This document shows positions 1 through 9,725 of a stretch of DNA of 64,000 nt, in pieces; the first letter of the stretch is position 1; each line of letters begins with the position of its first letter. The notes beneath the pieces were generated by a model, which made no database searches, was not told where the DNA came from, and was given only the letters and a program-made list of their open reading frames with translations. Source of the stretch: Aequorivita viscosa (lineage in GTDB: Bacteria; Bacteroidota; Bacteroidia; Flavobacteriales; Flavobacteriaceae); NCBI RefSeq assembly GCF_900106795.1, contig NZ_FNNS01000016.1:17396-81395 (forward strand), in the 5' to 3' direction. The translations under genes and the position numbers were made by a program.

Positions 1-1038
1 CAATGGAGCGCCAAACAGTACGAAGCATAAAAGAGCAATTGCTGCCGTTGCGCCCGAGAGTCTTCCGCGTCCGCCAGAGCTTACGTTAATAATAGATTGA
101 CCAATCATAGCACAACCTCCCATACCTCCAAAAAAGCCATTTAAGATATTTGCGCTTCCTTGAGCCACACATTCGCGATTCCCGCTTCCACGAGTTTCAG
201 TCATTTCATCTATTAAATTTAATGTCATTAACGACTCAATAAGGCCAACCGCTGCAAGTAAAAATGCTGTTGATAGTATTAGATCCCAATGCCCACTAAT
301 TGTGTCTATAAATCCAAAAAGATGGGTTTGAAATACAGGAAGAGAACCCTTTAAGCCACTCCCGCCACCATCGCGTATAAACGATCCAACAGTGCTAACA
401 TCTAGGTTGCCGAAAATAGTAATAGAAGCAACTACGACAATCGCAATTAAAGCTGCTGGTAATTTTTTTGTAAGTTTAGGAAGTCCGAACATAATAGCCA
501 TCGTTAATCCTACAAGGCCTAACATAACCCATAAATCCATACCGCTTAGCCATTGTGGAACAGTGCCACGACTTTCCTTAAAAAGCCCCAATTGTGAAAG
601 GAATATAACTATTGCCAAGCCATTTACAAACCCCATCATTACGGGATGTGGGATGAGTCGGACAAATTTTCCTAATTTAAATACCCCAGCCATAATTTGA
701 ATAGCTCCCACAAACAGTAGTGTTATAAAAAGCCATTGTAAACCGAGATACTCAACAGGAGAATCTAACGATAGCCCAACTTCATTCCCTTTTTGGATTA
801 AATGAACCATAACTACAGCCATCGCTCCAGTTGCTCCAGAAATCATTCCGGGCCGCCCACCAAACAAGGCGGTAACAATCCCCATAATAAAAGCGCCATA
901 TAACCCGACCAAAGGGTCAACTCCTGCAACAAATGAAAAAGCTACAGCTTCAGGGACTAATGCAAGTGCAACAGTAAGTCCCGAAAGAATATCATTTTTT
1001 GGGTTTTGAGTGAAAGTTAATAGGTATTTTGCTAACAT
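1..1038 (-). CDS. SulP family inorganic anion transporter (3' part cut by window edge)
   Basis: I read an uninterrupted frame of 346 codons from an ATG at 1036-1038 leftwards to base 1; no stop is reached, so the C-terminal part (remaining membrane segments and any STAS domain) lies outside the window. The visible protein is strongly hydrophobic and has SulP hallmarks: an early segment with [14 protein letters not shown], a following GLYGAF segment, and near the cut the motif [19 protein letters not shown], typical of SulP permeases. Family members take up sulfate, bicarbonate or other anions by proton or sodium symport at the inner membrane; the substrate cannot be told from sequence. A -7 box reading TATCTTTG on the minus strand lies at 1059-1066. 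Confidence 0.9.
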   Translation of the reverse strand, partial: MLAKYLLTFTQNPKNDILSGLTVALALVPEAVAFSFVAGVDPLVGLYGAFIMGIVTALFGGRPGMISGATGAMAVVMVHLIQKGNEVGLSLDSPVEYLGLQWLFITLLFVGAIQIMAGVFKLGKFVRLIPHPVMMGFVNGLAIVIFLSQLGLFKESRGTVPQWLSGMDLWVMLGLVGLTMAIMFGLPKLTKKLPAALIAIVVVASITIFGNLDVSTVGSFIRDGGGSGLKGSLPVFQTHLFGFIDTISGHWDLILSTAFLLAAVGLIESLMTLNLIDEMTETRGSGNRECVAQGSANILNGFFGGMGGCAMIGQSIINVSSGGRGRLSGATAAIALLCFVLFGAPL

Positions 1039-1058
1039 TTTTGGTTTTTTAAGGGCGG

Positions 1059-1066
1059 CAAAGATA
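1059..1066 (-). promoter_or_regulatory. -7 promoter element of the SulP gene
   Basis: The minus strand reads TATCTTTG, a full match to the Bacteroidetes -7 consensus TAnnTTTG, 20 bp before the SulP start codon. I see no clear -33 TTTG at the right distance. Confidence 0.5.
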
Positions 1067-1150
1067 GTGTTTTTGAAAATAGGCCTAAACCTCTTTTTTG
1101 AAAGTTAGCGATATAGTTATTTTAAGAAGATGCAAAGATGCGGATCAATC

Positions 1151-1194
1151 ATAGATAAGCCATAGATAAGCCATAGATAAGCCATAGATAAGTC
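1151..1194. repeat. Four tandem copies of an 11-bp unit
   Basis: The unit ATAGATAAGCC is repeated three times exactly and a fourth time with one change (GTC for GCC at the end). It lies in the 498-bp intergenic stretch 1039-1536, which otherwise holds the SulP promoter and no convincing gene. Confidence 0.85.
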
Positions 1195-1536
1195 ATTAAA
1201 AGCCATTAAAAAAGCGACTGTTAAAATTTACTGTAATTATGTAAATTACGCCTATGCAACTAAAGTTTAACCCCTGTTATAAAAGGCTAGATTAATAACG
1301 TGTTTGAGCTACTTAACTTAATAAAAACTTTCCTTTTCATCTTCCTTTTCCTTAGAAACAAAACCAATAGATTCAATGGTGTTTTATCTAAAAATCTTAA
1401 ACTATTATTTAAACCATTTATATTTTTGGATTAGACGCTTGGTTCTTAAAGTTAGGCGGTGGTTGCTGGGCAAGTCAAAGTTTCTTGTTTCTATCCACGG
1501 ACATTATCGATTGCTTATTCAGAAATTCTTTTACTT
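1195..1536. other. Non-coding stretch between SulP and MscS genes
   Basis: No convincing coding region, RNA gene or terminator was seen. One short open frame on the plus strand from 1376 runs into the 3' end of the minus-strand MscS gene and has a composition unlike a real protein. Confidence 0.5.
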
Positions 1537-3408
1537 CTATTTCTTTCCTTGCGTTCTTATATTAAAACTTGGAGCTTCATAATCTTTCGGTAAATAATTA
1601 GCAGGGATTGTAGTCGAATTTCCATCGCGGGCAGCTCGGTAATGTGGCGACAGAATTTCAATTCCACGTTCATTAAATACATCTTGAATGTTTTGACGCA
1701 AATCGGAATAAATACTTCCTTGTTTATTAGCTTCACGAACATAGGCATGAACCTCATAGGCTACATAAAAATCTTCGAGTCCGGTTTGAAACACAAACGG
1801 ATTTGGTTCTTTTAAAATAAGTTCAGTGCGTAAAGCAGCGTCTATTAACGCCGTATGTACGTCTTTCCAAGGAACATCATAACCAATAGTAACTGTTGTA
1901 TGTACTATCAATCCTTTTTCAGGGGCATCGCTACTGTAATTTATGGTATGGCTATTCATTACTGTAGAATTTGGGATGGATATAATTTCATTAAACGGAG
2001 TTCTAACTCGTGTAACCAATGCAGATTTCTCAATTACATCGCCAGTAACATCACCGATTTTTACACGATCGCCAATGGTAAACAATCGCATATAAGTAAG
2101 AACCAAACCTGCAATAACGTTCGATAAAGAACCTGCAGAGCCAAAAGTGAACAGAAAACCTAAAAATACAGACACTCCTTTAAAAATAGGAGAGTCACTC
2201 CCTGGTAAATAAGGCCATAGGACTACAAACATGAAGGCTAATAAAAGAATTCGAACTATTTGATATGTCGGTTCTGCCCAATCGGGATAAAACCCGTTAA
2301 GCTGGAGGTTACCTTGTGCAATTTCGTCTTTTAAGAATCGTATTGCGCGAAGTACATAGCGATAGACTACTATGATAACTATAATTGTAATTAAATTTGG
2401 CAGGTAGTTCCAAAACGAGAGTAAGATGTTTTTTAACGGATCTAAAACATACCCAAAAAGAGTTGCGGCAAAATGTTGTGTCCAAGGGAAAATACCAAAA
2501 AGAATAGGTAGGGCAATATAAATAGCTACAACTATCGTAAACCATTTTACGGCATTATTTAACAACAACAGCACACTTATCTGCCTCTTTGCATCAAATA
2601 AGGTGTAGTTTTTAATTTGAACTCCTTTAATTTTTTTATTTTCTTGAGATTGTATCTTTAATGCTGTCCAAGCGAATAATTTTGAAATATATTTAACAAG
2701 AGCCGCAATAATAAGAAGCACTAAAATAGCCAAACCTATTTTCATTGCTAGGTTTAAATAATTAGTTTCTTCTTTATATTCAATTACTTCGGCATTAATA
2801 ATAGCCACGTACTCTTTGGCTAATTCTTCCTTTGTAGTATTATTCCAAAGTGCATCCGATTCATTAATACTCATTATAATGGATTCGCCTTGAAGTATAT
2901 CAAAGGTGGTTTCAGCATTTTCTATTTTAAGAGAATTAACATCAAAATCAATCGTGCTTCCTAGTTTTTCAATTCTTTTATTTACAGCTTCGGCGCGCTC
3001 TTTTGGTGAAAAACTACCAGATTTAGAATACAACAGAAATAGCGTGTCTCCAAAAAAACCAGTAACAGGATAGCCTTTTGTTACTTTTTTTAATGAGTCT
3101 ATACGCGCTCTTTTTTCTGAAATCCGTGAGTTTTCTTTCTCATTAATAGCAATTAGCTGTGCCTGCAGTTCTTCTTTCTTTAAATTATCGGTCGTTTTTA
3201 GAGCGTTTAATTGCTGTTCTAACGCGACTTTTTGCACAGAATCTGCAATACGTTGTTTCTCTATTTCGAGAAGTCGTTTATTATAACTTTCCAGCAATGC
3301 AATATTTACCGAATCTTTTTTAACGGCTGTAGTGTCTTCTTGAGAAAAACCTATGCCCGATAAACAAGCAATTGCAAGAATTGTGATTATAATTTTAGTT
3401 CGCATCAT
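1537..3408 (-). CDS. MscS-family mechanosensitive ion channel with N-terminal signal peptide and coiled coil
   Basis: About 623 residues. The open frame extends three codons further to a TTG, but the ATG at 3406-3408 begins a normal signal peptide ending near GIGFSQ. Next comes a charged, Gln/Lys/Glu-rich stretch (roughly residues 30-110) likely to form a periplasmic coiled coil, then several membrane segments and the MscS pore and beta domain, seen as GSAGSLSNVIAGLVLTYM followed by IGDRVKIGDVTGDVIE. This is longer than E. coli MscS (286 aa) and resembles the larger Bacteroidetes members. Expected role: inner-membrane release valve on osmotic downshock. It is transcribed in the same direction as the next gene upstream (38-bp gap), so they may share a transcript. 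Confidence 0.9.
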   Translation of the reverse strand: MMRTKIIITILAIACLSGIGFSQEDTTAVKKDSVNIALLESYNKRLLEIEKQRIADSVQKVALEQQLNALKTTDNLKKEELQAQLIAINEKENSRISEKRARIDSLKKVTKGYPVTGFFGDTLFLLYSKSGSFSPKERAEAVNKRIEKLGSTIDFDVNSLKIENAETTFDILQGESIIMSINESDALWNNTTKEELAKEYVAIINAEVIEYKEETNYLNLAMKIGLAILVLLIIAALVKYISKLFAWTALKIQSQENKKIKGVQIKNYTLFDAKRQISVLLLLNNAVKWFTIVVAIYIALPILFGIFPWTQHFAATLFGYVLDPLKNILLSFWNYLPNLITIIVIIVVYRYVLRAIRFLKDEIAQGNLQLNGFYPDWAEPTYQIVRILLLAFMFVVLWPYLPGSDSPIFKGVSVFLGFLFTFGSAGSLSNVIAGLVLTYMRLFTIGDRVKIGDVTGDVIEKSALVTRVRTPFNEIISIPNSTVMNSHTINYSSDAPEKGLIVHTTVTIGYDVPWKDVHTALIDAALRTELILKEPNPFVFQTGLEDFYVAYEVHAYVREANKQGSIYSDLRQNIQDVFNERGIEILSPHYRAARDGNSTTIPANYLPKDYEAPSFNIRTQGKK

Positions 3409-3446
3409 ATTGCTCAAATTTGTGGCTAAAGTAATTAAAAAGTCGT

Positions 3447-5045
3447 CTACTTTTTACTTCGTCCAATTTCTTTAAAAATCTTCCAAGAACCAAACTTTAA
3501 TATAGTTGTGGCGCATAATAAACCAGAAAGCATGGCTCCAGCAACACCTACTATCGTTATATCTTGACCAGTTAAATAGAGTCCTTTTAGCTTTGTTTTT
3601 GGTCTAAGAAAAGGGAGTTTAAATCTTTCTGTAGCATGTGCCAACCCGTATATTTCACCGCTTTTATAACTTGTGAAATTCGCTGTTGAAAGCGGTGTAG
3701 AAACTTCGGAAGCAATGATTGTTCCTTCAATTTGGGGAAAAAATTTGAATAGCACTTTTAGCATTTCTTCTTCAAATTCTTTTTTAAGCGTTAGATATGT
3801 CTTGCTACGTTTCATCCAGTTTGTGTTTTTGTAGGCTTCAAACCACTCCATTTTTCCAATAGTAATAGCTTGAATGGTAGACGTGTTAGGATTAGCAATA
3901 TCCCAGTTAGGGTCTTTTGCTGAAGGAAATGAAATATATGCGAAGTTTTTTGGCGCGTTTTGGAGCGTAGCTTCATGAAAAATCTCGTCTATATTTTGGT
4001 TCTTGTAATACCAGAAATTATGTTTAGGTAGATTTAACGCATCACTCGATTTATTTAATCCTAAATATAGACAAATATGGGCGCTTGCAGGTTTTACATT
4101 CTTTAGGTTAAAATTACAAATGTTTCGATCTGTTTCGGAAAGTAGGCTGTTAAAGGTATTGTTTACGCCAATATTACTAATTACACTCTTGCAAGAAATA
4201 AACTTTTCTCCAATTTGTATTCCTTGAACTTGTTTGTTTTTGGTAACAATTTTTGTAACATCGGCATTTATATAAATGGTTCCGCCGTTTGCTGTAAATA
4301 CCTCCAACGTTTTTTCGCATATTTGGTCTGCGCCTCCAACAGGGTAGTAACCGCCTTCTAAAAAATGACCAATTACCATGGCATGAACTCCAAAACTGCT
4401 TTCTTGTGGCGATAGGCCGTAGTTGCCGCATTGGGCGCATAGAACAGCGATTAATCGTTCGTTTTTTGTGATTTCACTTAGAACCTCGTACGTAGTTTTT
4501 TGGGTGTATTTGGCATATCTTTTTCTAAATATCCAACCAACCGAATTGCTTAGCCAACGCTCAAACACCTTTTCAAAAAAGAAGGCACTTCCGCGTTTGT
4601 TTGCTTTTTCAATTAGTTCTAAATATTTGTCAATTGCTTTTTCTTCATTTGGAAAATAGCTAATAAATTGTTTTCTGAAGTTTTCTTTACCAGCTTTAAA
4701 AATATATTCGGTGCCGTCAATATTTGCAACATCGTATATGTCGCCCATGCTTTCCCAAGCTAATTTTCCATCTGTCAAAAAATCGAAAAACCCTCGCAAT
4801 GAGCCGTCTTTTGCCATATTACCAACATAATGTACTCCAACATCCCATTGAAAGCCGTCTTTTCTTTTAAAACTGTGTGTAAAACCACCAGGCACATAAT
4901 GCTTTTCGAAAATAGCAACTTTTTTTCCAGCTTTGGCAAGCCAAGTAGCGACTGTTAGTCCGCCCACTCCGCTACCAATAACTATATGATCCAGGCCTGA
5001 AAAGTTCAGGTCTCTTTTAAAAGGTTTGCAAAGTTTCTTTGACAT
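3447..5045 (-). CDS. FAD-dependent oxidoreductase of the CrtI/retinol-saturase type
   Basis: Predicted 532 residues. The N-terminal dinucleotide-binding fold is clear: DHIVIGSGVGGL, then a beta strand ending in IFEKHYVPGG. The C-terminal FAD contact region YLTGQDITIVGVAGAM fits the phytoene dehydrogenase/retinol saturase superfamily. The open frame runs upstream to 5135, but that extension crosses the intrinsic terminator of the preceding gene (5121-5154), so I chose the ATG at 5043-5045. It lies far from the carotenoid cluster at 38-42 kb and its substrate is unknown; an isoprenoid or other polyene is a guess from family. Product probably cytosolic or membrane-associated. Confidence 0.85.
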   Translation of the reverse strand: MSKKLCKPFKRDLNFSGLDHIVIGSGVGGLTVATWLAKAGKKVAIFEKHYVPGGFTHSFKRKDGFQWDVGVHYVGNMAKDGSLRGFFDFLTDGKLAWESMGDIYDVANIDGTEYIFKAGKENFRKQFISYFPNEEKAIDKYLELIEKANKRGSAFFFEKVFERWLSNSVGWIFRKRYAKYTQKTTYEVLSEITKNERLIAVLCAQCGNYGLSPQESSFGVHAMVIGHFLEGGYYPVGGADQICEKTLEVFTANGGTIYINADVTKIVTKNKQVQGIQIGEKFISCKSVISNIGVNNTFNSLLSETDRNICNFNLKNVKPASAHICLYLGLNKSSDALNLPKHNFWYYKNQNIDEIFHEATLQNAPKNFAYISFPSAKDPNWDIANPNTSTIQAITIGKMEWFEAYKNTNWMKRSKTYLTLKKEFEEEMLKVLFKFFPQIEGTIIASEVSTPLSTANFTSYKSGEIYGLAHATERFKLPFLRPKTKLKGLYLTGQDITIVGVAGAMLSGLLCATTILKFGSWKIFKEIGRSKK

Positions 5046-5120
5046 ACTGTAAGCGTACGAATAATAATTTCGAAGGTGTAAAATATAAAAAGTATTTATA
5101 GCGACCTTTAAATTTAGAAA

Positions 5121-5154
5121 TAAAAAAACCGGCAACAGTTTTCGCTGTGCCGGT
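5121..5154 (-). terminator. Intrinsic terminator after the DUF3276 gene
   Basis: Inverted repeat ACCGGCAACAG / CTGTGCCGGT (one bulged A, loop TTTCG or similar) followed on the minus-strand transcript by a run of seven U (plus-strand A at 5122-5128). It ends transcription from the DUF3276 gene. Confidence 0.75.
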
Positions 5155-5176
5155 GTAAGCCTTAATTTACATTATT

Positions 5177-5578
5177 TTAAATATCGTCAAATTCGATGTC
5201 GGTAAACGTGCTTGTATCAACATCGCCGTTTTGAGCTACTTTTGAGAGGTCTGCAGTACTTTTTTCATCTGCATGTGGCGGTTTGTAATCCTTTTGATGA
5301 CGCTCGCTAATTACCTCTTCGCCTTTTTCATCAATAACATAATCTATCATTTCAGCCAGAGTGTCTTTGAACTCGCTAAAATCTTCTTTATACAAATAAA
5401 TCTTATGTTTTTTGTAGTGGAAAGATCCATCGTCGTTAGTAAACTTCTTGCTTTCGGTTATTGTCAGGTAAAAGTCTCCTGCTTTAGTAGACCGTACGTC
5501 AAAAAAATAAGTACGTCTTCCAGCTCGCATCACTTTTGAAAAAATCTCTTCTTGCTCCATTGTAAATTGATCGCCCAT
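5177..5578 (-). CDS. PUR-family DNA/RNA-binding protein (DUF3276)
   Basis: 133 residues, the usual length for this Bacteroidetes family. The core with GRRTYFFDVRSTKAGDFYLTITESKK is the PUR repeat fold found in bacterial homologues of eukaryotic Pur-alpha, which bind single-stranded nucleic acid. The C-terminal 40 residues are acidic and probably disordered. Function in bacteria is not established. It lies 67 bp downstream of the ABC exporter gene on the same strand and has its own terminator at 5121-5154. Confidence 0.9.
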   Translation of the reverse strand: MGDQFTMEQEEIFSKVMRAGRRTYFFDVRSTKAGDFYLTITESKKFTNDDGSFHYKKHKIYLYKEDFSEFKDTLAEMIDYVIDEKGEEVISERHQKDYKPPHADEKSTADLSKVAQNGDVDTSTFTDIEFDDI

Positions 5579-5645
5579 GTTGTTTGTTTTTTTCTTTATA
5601 CGGTGCCAAAAATCCTAAAAATTTCCAAACCATCCAAAGTAAAAT

Positions 5646-7403
5646 TTACATTTCTTTTTCCAAGAGTTGTTTTGCGTACAATTCCTTATAATATCCTTCT
5701 AGATTCACAAGTTCGTTGTGCGATCCGCTCTGTATTATTTTCCCATCTTCTAATACAATAATGTTAGTAGCATTTTTTACTGAAGATATTCGATGGCTTA
5801 CAATAATCGTTGTTTTATCTTTTGAAATTTTGTGAAGGTGCTGAAGTATTTGTTCTTCTGTTTCAGTATCTACGGCTGAAAGACTGTCGTCAAATAGCAG
5901 GATTTTCGGGTCTTTTATAATTGCACGTGCAATTGACAAACGTTGCTTTTGACCTCCACTCAGCGTTATTCCACGCTCTCCAAGAACTGTGTCGTAGCCC
6001 TTGTTGAATTCAATAATATTTTTGTGAACCACAGCGCTTTTTGCAGCTTCAATAACCTCCTCCTCAGTAGCGTCTTCTTTTCCAAATCGAATATTATTCC
6101 GAAGCGTATCGCTAAATAAAAATGCATCCTGGGGAACATAGCCAATACTGCTTCTTAAATCGGATAAATTAAGGTTTTTGATCGGAATGCCGTCAATAGT
6201 TAACATTCCTTCTTCAACGTCGTAAAGTCTTCCTATAAGTTCAAGAATAGTAGATTTTCCTGAACCAGTATTTCCTACTATAGCAAGGGTGTCTCCTGGT
6301 TTTACCGAAAATGAAATATCTTTTAACGCTACGATGCCGGTATCGGGATAAGTGAATGTAAGGTTGTTAAACACTATATTTCCATCGATAGGAGTGTTTT
6401 CTTCAACTTCATTTTGAATATCTGGTTCTGTTTTTAGAAATTCGTTAATTCGTTTTTGCGAAGCTTCTGCCTGCTGAACCATTGAAGCAACAAACCCTAC
6501 GATTGCAACGGGCCAGGTGAGCATATTTACGTACATCAAAAATTCTACTAGGGTTCCTAGTTCTTCTATTTTTCCATCCATATAGCGCATTCCCCCAATA
6601 TAAATTACGAGAATATTACTCACGCCTATTAATAGAATCATTAAAGGAGCGAACAATGCCTGAACTTTAGCTAAATCGATGTTTTTATCCTTACTGCCTT
6701 CTGCAAGATTCTCGAAATCTTGATTAATTCGTGGCTCTATTCCGTACGCTTTTATTACTGAAATTCCGCTAAAACTCTCTTGCGTAAACGACGTTAATTT
6801 TGATAGGTATTGTTGAACAATGGTGCTCCGCTTATTAATCATTACACTCAGCTTGAAAATAGCAACAGATAGCAAGGGTAGTGGGGCAATGGCATATAAC
6901 GTCAATATTGGATCCTGATAAAACATATAACTAATTACCACTATAAATAAGGTAATTGTCGTGATGCTATACATAAAAGCAGGTCCTACATACATTCGTA
7001 CTTTAGACACATCTTCGCTAATGCGATTCATTAAATCTCCTGTTCTATTTTGTTTGTAGAATCCTAATGATAGTTTTTGATACTGTTCAAACACTACGTT
7101 TTTTAAATCGTATTCTACATATCTAGAGACCACAATGAACGTTTGTCGCATCATAAATGTGAAAAAGCCAGAAAGTAATGCTGCGCCTAAAAGTATTAAA
7201 ACATTAATTAAAAGGTGCTGTTTTACGTATGCCAAATCGGTTATTTCGCCATTCATATACTGTTCAACGATAGTTACAGAGTCTCCAATTTTCATTGGGA
7301 CTACAAGTTTAAAGACTGTGGCAATAATGGTTATAAACACCCCTACGATCAATCGGCCTTTGTATTTAAAAAAATAAGGGTTTAGGTATTTTAATTCTTT
7401 CAT
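5646..7403 (-). CDS. ABC transporter half, fused permease and ATPase (MdlA-like)
   Basis: 585 residues: a six-helix exporter membrane domain (residues 1-320) and a nucleotide-binding domain. Walker A GNTGSGKST lies at about 378-385, the signature LSGGQ at 481-485 and Walker B ILLFDD at 501-506. The residue after the Walker B aspartate is Asp506 where the catalytic Glu normally stands, as in the degenerate half of heterodimeric exporters such as MdlA or TM287. This suggests it works with a partner half encoded elsewhere; none is next to it. Likely exports a lipid or drug-like compound across the inner membrane; substrate unknown. Confidence 0.92.
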   Translation of the reverse strand: MKELKYLNPYFFKYKGRLIVGVFITIIATVFKLVVPMKIGDSVTIVEQYMNGEITDLAYVKQHLLINVLILLGAALLSGFFTFMMRQTFIVVSRYVEYDLKNVVFEQYQKLSLGFYKQNRTGDLMNRISEDVSKVRMYVGPAFMYSITTITLFIVVISYMFYQDPILTLYAIAPLPLLSVAIFKLSVMINKRSTIVQQYLSKLTSFTQESFSGISVIKAYGIEPRINQDFENLAEGSKDKNIDLAKVQALFAPLMILLIGVSNILVIYIGGMRYMDGKIEELGTLVEFLMYVNMLTWPVAIVGFVASMVQQAEASQKRINEFLKTEPDIQNEVEENTPIDGNIVFNNLTFTYPDTGIVALKDISFSVKPGDTLAIVGNTGSGKSTILELIGRLYDVEEGMLTIDGIPIKNLNLSDLRSSIGYVPQDAFLFSDTLRNNIRFGKEDATEEEVIEAAKSAVVHKNIIEFNKGYDTVLGERGITLSGGQKQRLSIARAIIKDPKILLFDDSLSAVDTETEEQILQHLHKISKDKTTIIVSHRISSVKNATNIIVLEDGKIIQSGSHNELVNLEGYYKELYAKQLLEKEM

Positions 7404-7453
7404 TTTCAGAAACTGCGAGCGGTTTAAAATATTCCTAAATTAACAGGCTTTGC

Positions 7454-7485
7454 TTTGTAGAATATATAGCAAACCACTACTTTTG
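7454..7485 (+). promoter_or_regulatory. Promoter of the leucine dehydrogenase gene
   Basis: TTTG (7454-7457), 20 bp, then TACTTTTG (7478-7485). This matches the Bacteroidetes housekeeping promoter (TTTG about 19-21 bp before TAnnTTTG). The predicted start site leaves a leader of about 35 bases. Confidence 0.7.
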
Positions 7486-7526
7486 CATTACCATTTTGAG
7501 AAATAAATAATTAATTATATAAAGCT

Positions 7527-8624
7527 ATGAGCACCGATATAATCGACACTAAAGAACTTCATAAAATAGATCCAGTTTTTGGACAAGGATCTTTTGACAA
7601 TCACGAACAAATTGTTTTTTGCAACGACAAAGATACTGGATTAAAAGCAATAATTGGGATTCACAATACAGTTTTGGGACCAGCTTTGGGTGGAACCAGA
7701 ATGTGGAATTACTCTAGCGAGTGGGATGCATTAAACGATGTTTTGCGACTTTCAAGGGGAATGACTTTTAAAAGCGCTATTACGGGCCTTGATCTGGGTG
7801 GAGGAAAAGCTGTGATTATTGGTGATGCTAAAGCACAAAAAACTCCTGAACTAATGTTGAAGTTCGGAGAGTTTGTACATTCATTAGGGGGGAAATATAT
7901 TACTGCCGAAGATGTAGGAATGAAAACTTCCGACATGGATCTTGTACGTACCGTAACTCCGCACGTAACTGGTATTTCTGAAGCAAATGGAGGTTCAGGA
8001 AATCCTTCTCCTATTACAGCGTATGGTGTGTATATGGGTATGAAGGCCGCTGCAAAATATACCTACGGAACAGAGGATCTTCAAGGTAAAGTTATCTATG
8101 TTCAAGGTATTGGTAATGTTGGTGAGTCTTTGGTAGAACACTTGAGCAAAGAAGGCGCTAAGGTTGTTATTTCCGACATCAACCAAGAGCGTTTGGAAGA
8201 AGTTCGCGACAAATACGGAGTAAAAATTTACGAAGGTAAAAACCTGTATTCTGAAGAAATGGACATCTATGCTCCTTGTGCTTTAGGTGCTACAGTAAAT
8301 GACGATACTATTGGTCAGTTTAAAGCAAAAGTAATCGCAGGTGCAGCAAACAACCAATTGGCGGTTGAACAAAAACACGGAAAAGCACTACGGGAAAAAG
8401 GAATTGTTTGGGCTCCAGACTTTTTAATTAATGCGGGCGGAATTATTAACGTTTATGCTGAACTCGTAAAATACGACCGAGCTGAAATAATTCGAAAAAC
8501 AGAAAACATCTACAACACAACGCTCGAAATTTTGAAAAATGCTGATGTTAATGACATTACTACGTATCAAGCAGCTTTCAATATTGCACAAGCACGTATT
8601 GATGCAAGAAAAAACGAAAAATAG
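7527..8624 (+). CDS. Leucine dehydrogenase (Glu/Leu/Phe/Val dehydrogenase family)
   Basis: 365 residues, the length of Bacillus leucine dehydrogenase. Visible motifs: GPALGGTRMW substrate region, GLDLGGGKAV with the catalytic-site lysine, and the NAD-binding Rossmann motif VQGIGNVGESL. The GPALGGTRM form is characteristic of Leu/Val/Phe dehydrogenases and differs from glutamate dehydrogenase. It catalyses reversible NAD-dependent oxidative deamination of branched-chain amino acids in the cytosol. It has its own promoter just upstream, and nusB follows behind a separate -7 box. Confidence 0.88.
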   Translation: MSTDIIDTKELHKIDPVFGQGSFDNHEQIVFCNDKDTGLKAIIGIHNTVLGPALGGTRMWNYSSEWDALNDVLRLSRGMTFKSAITGLDLGGGKAVIIGDAKAQKTPELMLKFGEFVHSLGGKYITAEDVGMKTSDMDLVRTVTPHVTGISEANGGSGNPSPITAYGVYMGMKAAAKYTYGTEDLQGKVIYVQGIGNVGESLVEHLSKEGAKVVISDINQERLEEVRDKYGVKIYEGKNLYSEEMDIYAPCALGATVNDDTIGQFKAKVIAGAANNQLAVEQKHGKALREKGIVWAPDFLINAGGIINVYAELVKYDRAEIIRKTENIYNTTLEILKNADVNDITTYQAAFNIAQARIDARKNEK

Positions 8625-8661
8625 TCACTAATTTGTGCCACTTGGCACTTACAATTTTATG

Positions 8662-8669
8662 TATCTTTG
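8662..8669 (+). promoter_or_regulatory. -7 promoter element of nusB
   Basis: TATCTTTG matches TAnnTTTG. A TTG lies 17 bp upstream (8642-8644) inside a small perfect palindrome, GTGCCACTTGGCAC (8635-8648). The box sits inside the longer open frame that starts at 8635, which argues for the downstream nusB start. Confidence 0.65.
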
Positions 8670-8727
8670 CAGCGCACAGGTAAAAACTTGTGCGTTGTTT
8701 TTTTATCAAAATAGTTCTTTAAAAAAT

Positions 8728-9672
8728 ATGCTTACAAGAAGACATGTCAGGGTAAAGGTTTTACAGTCGGTTTATGCTTATAATAGGTTGGAAAACCCCG
8801 ATATTGATACACAAGAAAAGTTTTTGAAATACAGTATCGAGCAAATGCAGGATCTCTACCTGTTAATGCTTCAACTAATGGTGGCCATGCAAGGGCAAGC
8901 TGATCGATTTATGATAATATCACAGCAAAAACACCTAGCAACAGAAACTGAAAAAAATCCTAGCCAAACGTTTGTTAAGAACAAAGTGCTGAATTTAATA
9001 GCAACCAATTCACTTTTTGTTGAAACAATAGAAAAGAAAAAACTGAACTATTGGGATCTGGATTCCGAATATGTGAATATTCTGTTTAATGCGCTTAAAC
9101 AAAAAGACTGGTATCAAGCCTATCTCGAATTAAAAGAAACTGATTTTAAAGAAGATCAAAAGTTTGTAATCCGCGTTTTTAAAGAAATTGTAGCTCCTAA
9201 CGAAAAAATTTACGAGTATATTGAAGACAAACGTCTAACTTGGATAGACGACTTTCCACTTGTAAACACTGCTATTGTGAAAATGCTAGGCAAACTTTCA
9301 GAGAAAAACGCATCCGACTTGTTAGTGCCTGATTTATATAAGAATGAAGAAGACAGGCAGTATGCTATTCAACTTTTCAGAAAAGTTATTTTAAACGAAG
9401 ATAAATTAAATGCTGAAATAACGGGTAAAACCCCAAATTGGGATCAGGATCGTATTGCAGATGTAGATTTAATTATTTTAAAAATGGGCATTGCTGAGTT
9501 TTTGTACTTCCCATCAATTCCTGCTAGAGCTACTATTAATGAGTATCTCGAAATATCTAAAGAATATTCTACACCGAAAAGCAGCATTTTCGTTAACGGA
9601 ATTTTAGACAAAATTGTTAAAGAATTTACCGAGAATGGCAAACTCAATAAAATAGGACGAGGCCTTCATTAA
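8728..9672 (+). CDS. nusB: Transcription antitermination factor NusB, long Bacteroidetes form
   Basis: 314 residues from the ATG at 8728 (LTRRHVRVKVLQSVYAY). The frame is open back to 8635, but that part carries the -7 promoter box. The C-terminal half has the NusB fold, ending in ARATINEYLEISKEYSTPKS and FVNGILDKI, the conserved NusB end. The first 180 residues are an extension usual in Bacteroidetes. NusB binds boxA RNA with NusE (S10) for antitermination of rRNA operons. The DUF1573 and yajC genes follow at short distance, the usual order in this group. Confidence 0.92.
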   Translation: MLTRRHVRVKVLQSVYAYNRLENPDIDTQEKFLKYSIEQMQDLYLLMLQLMVAMQGQADRFMIISQQKHLATETEKNPSQTFVKNKVLNLIATNSLFVETIEKKKLNYWDLDSEYVNILFNALKQKDWYQAYLELKETDFKEDQKFVIRVFKEIVAPNEKIYEYIEDKRLTWIDDFPLVNTAIVKMLGKLSEKNASDLLVPDLYKNEEDRQYAIQLFRKVILNEDKLNAEITGKTPNWDQDRIADVDLIILKMGIAEFLYFPSIPARATINEYLEISKEYSTPKSSIFVNGILDKIVKEFTENGKLNKIGRGLH

Positions 9673-9725
9673 TAGTGAAAAAATGCCTATTTTTGGCGTG
9701 CTAAAAACAAAAAATATTTATTACA

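Noticed and set aside
1376..1582. 68-codon open frame on the plus strand
   Set aside because: It overlaps the 3' end of the MscS gene on the other strand and has a low-complexity aromatic composition.
3447..5045. Second phytoene desaturase of the carotenoid pathway
   Set aside because: It is in the CrtI/retinol-saturase superfamily but is far from the crt cluster, and a full crtI is already present; the substrate cannot be assigned.
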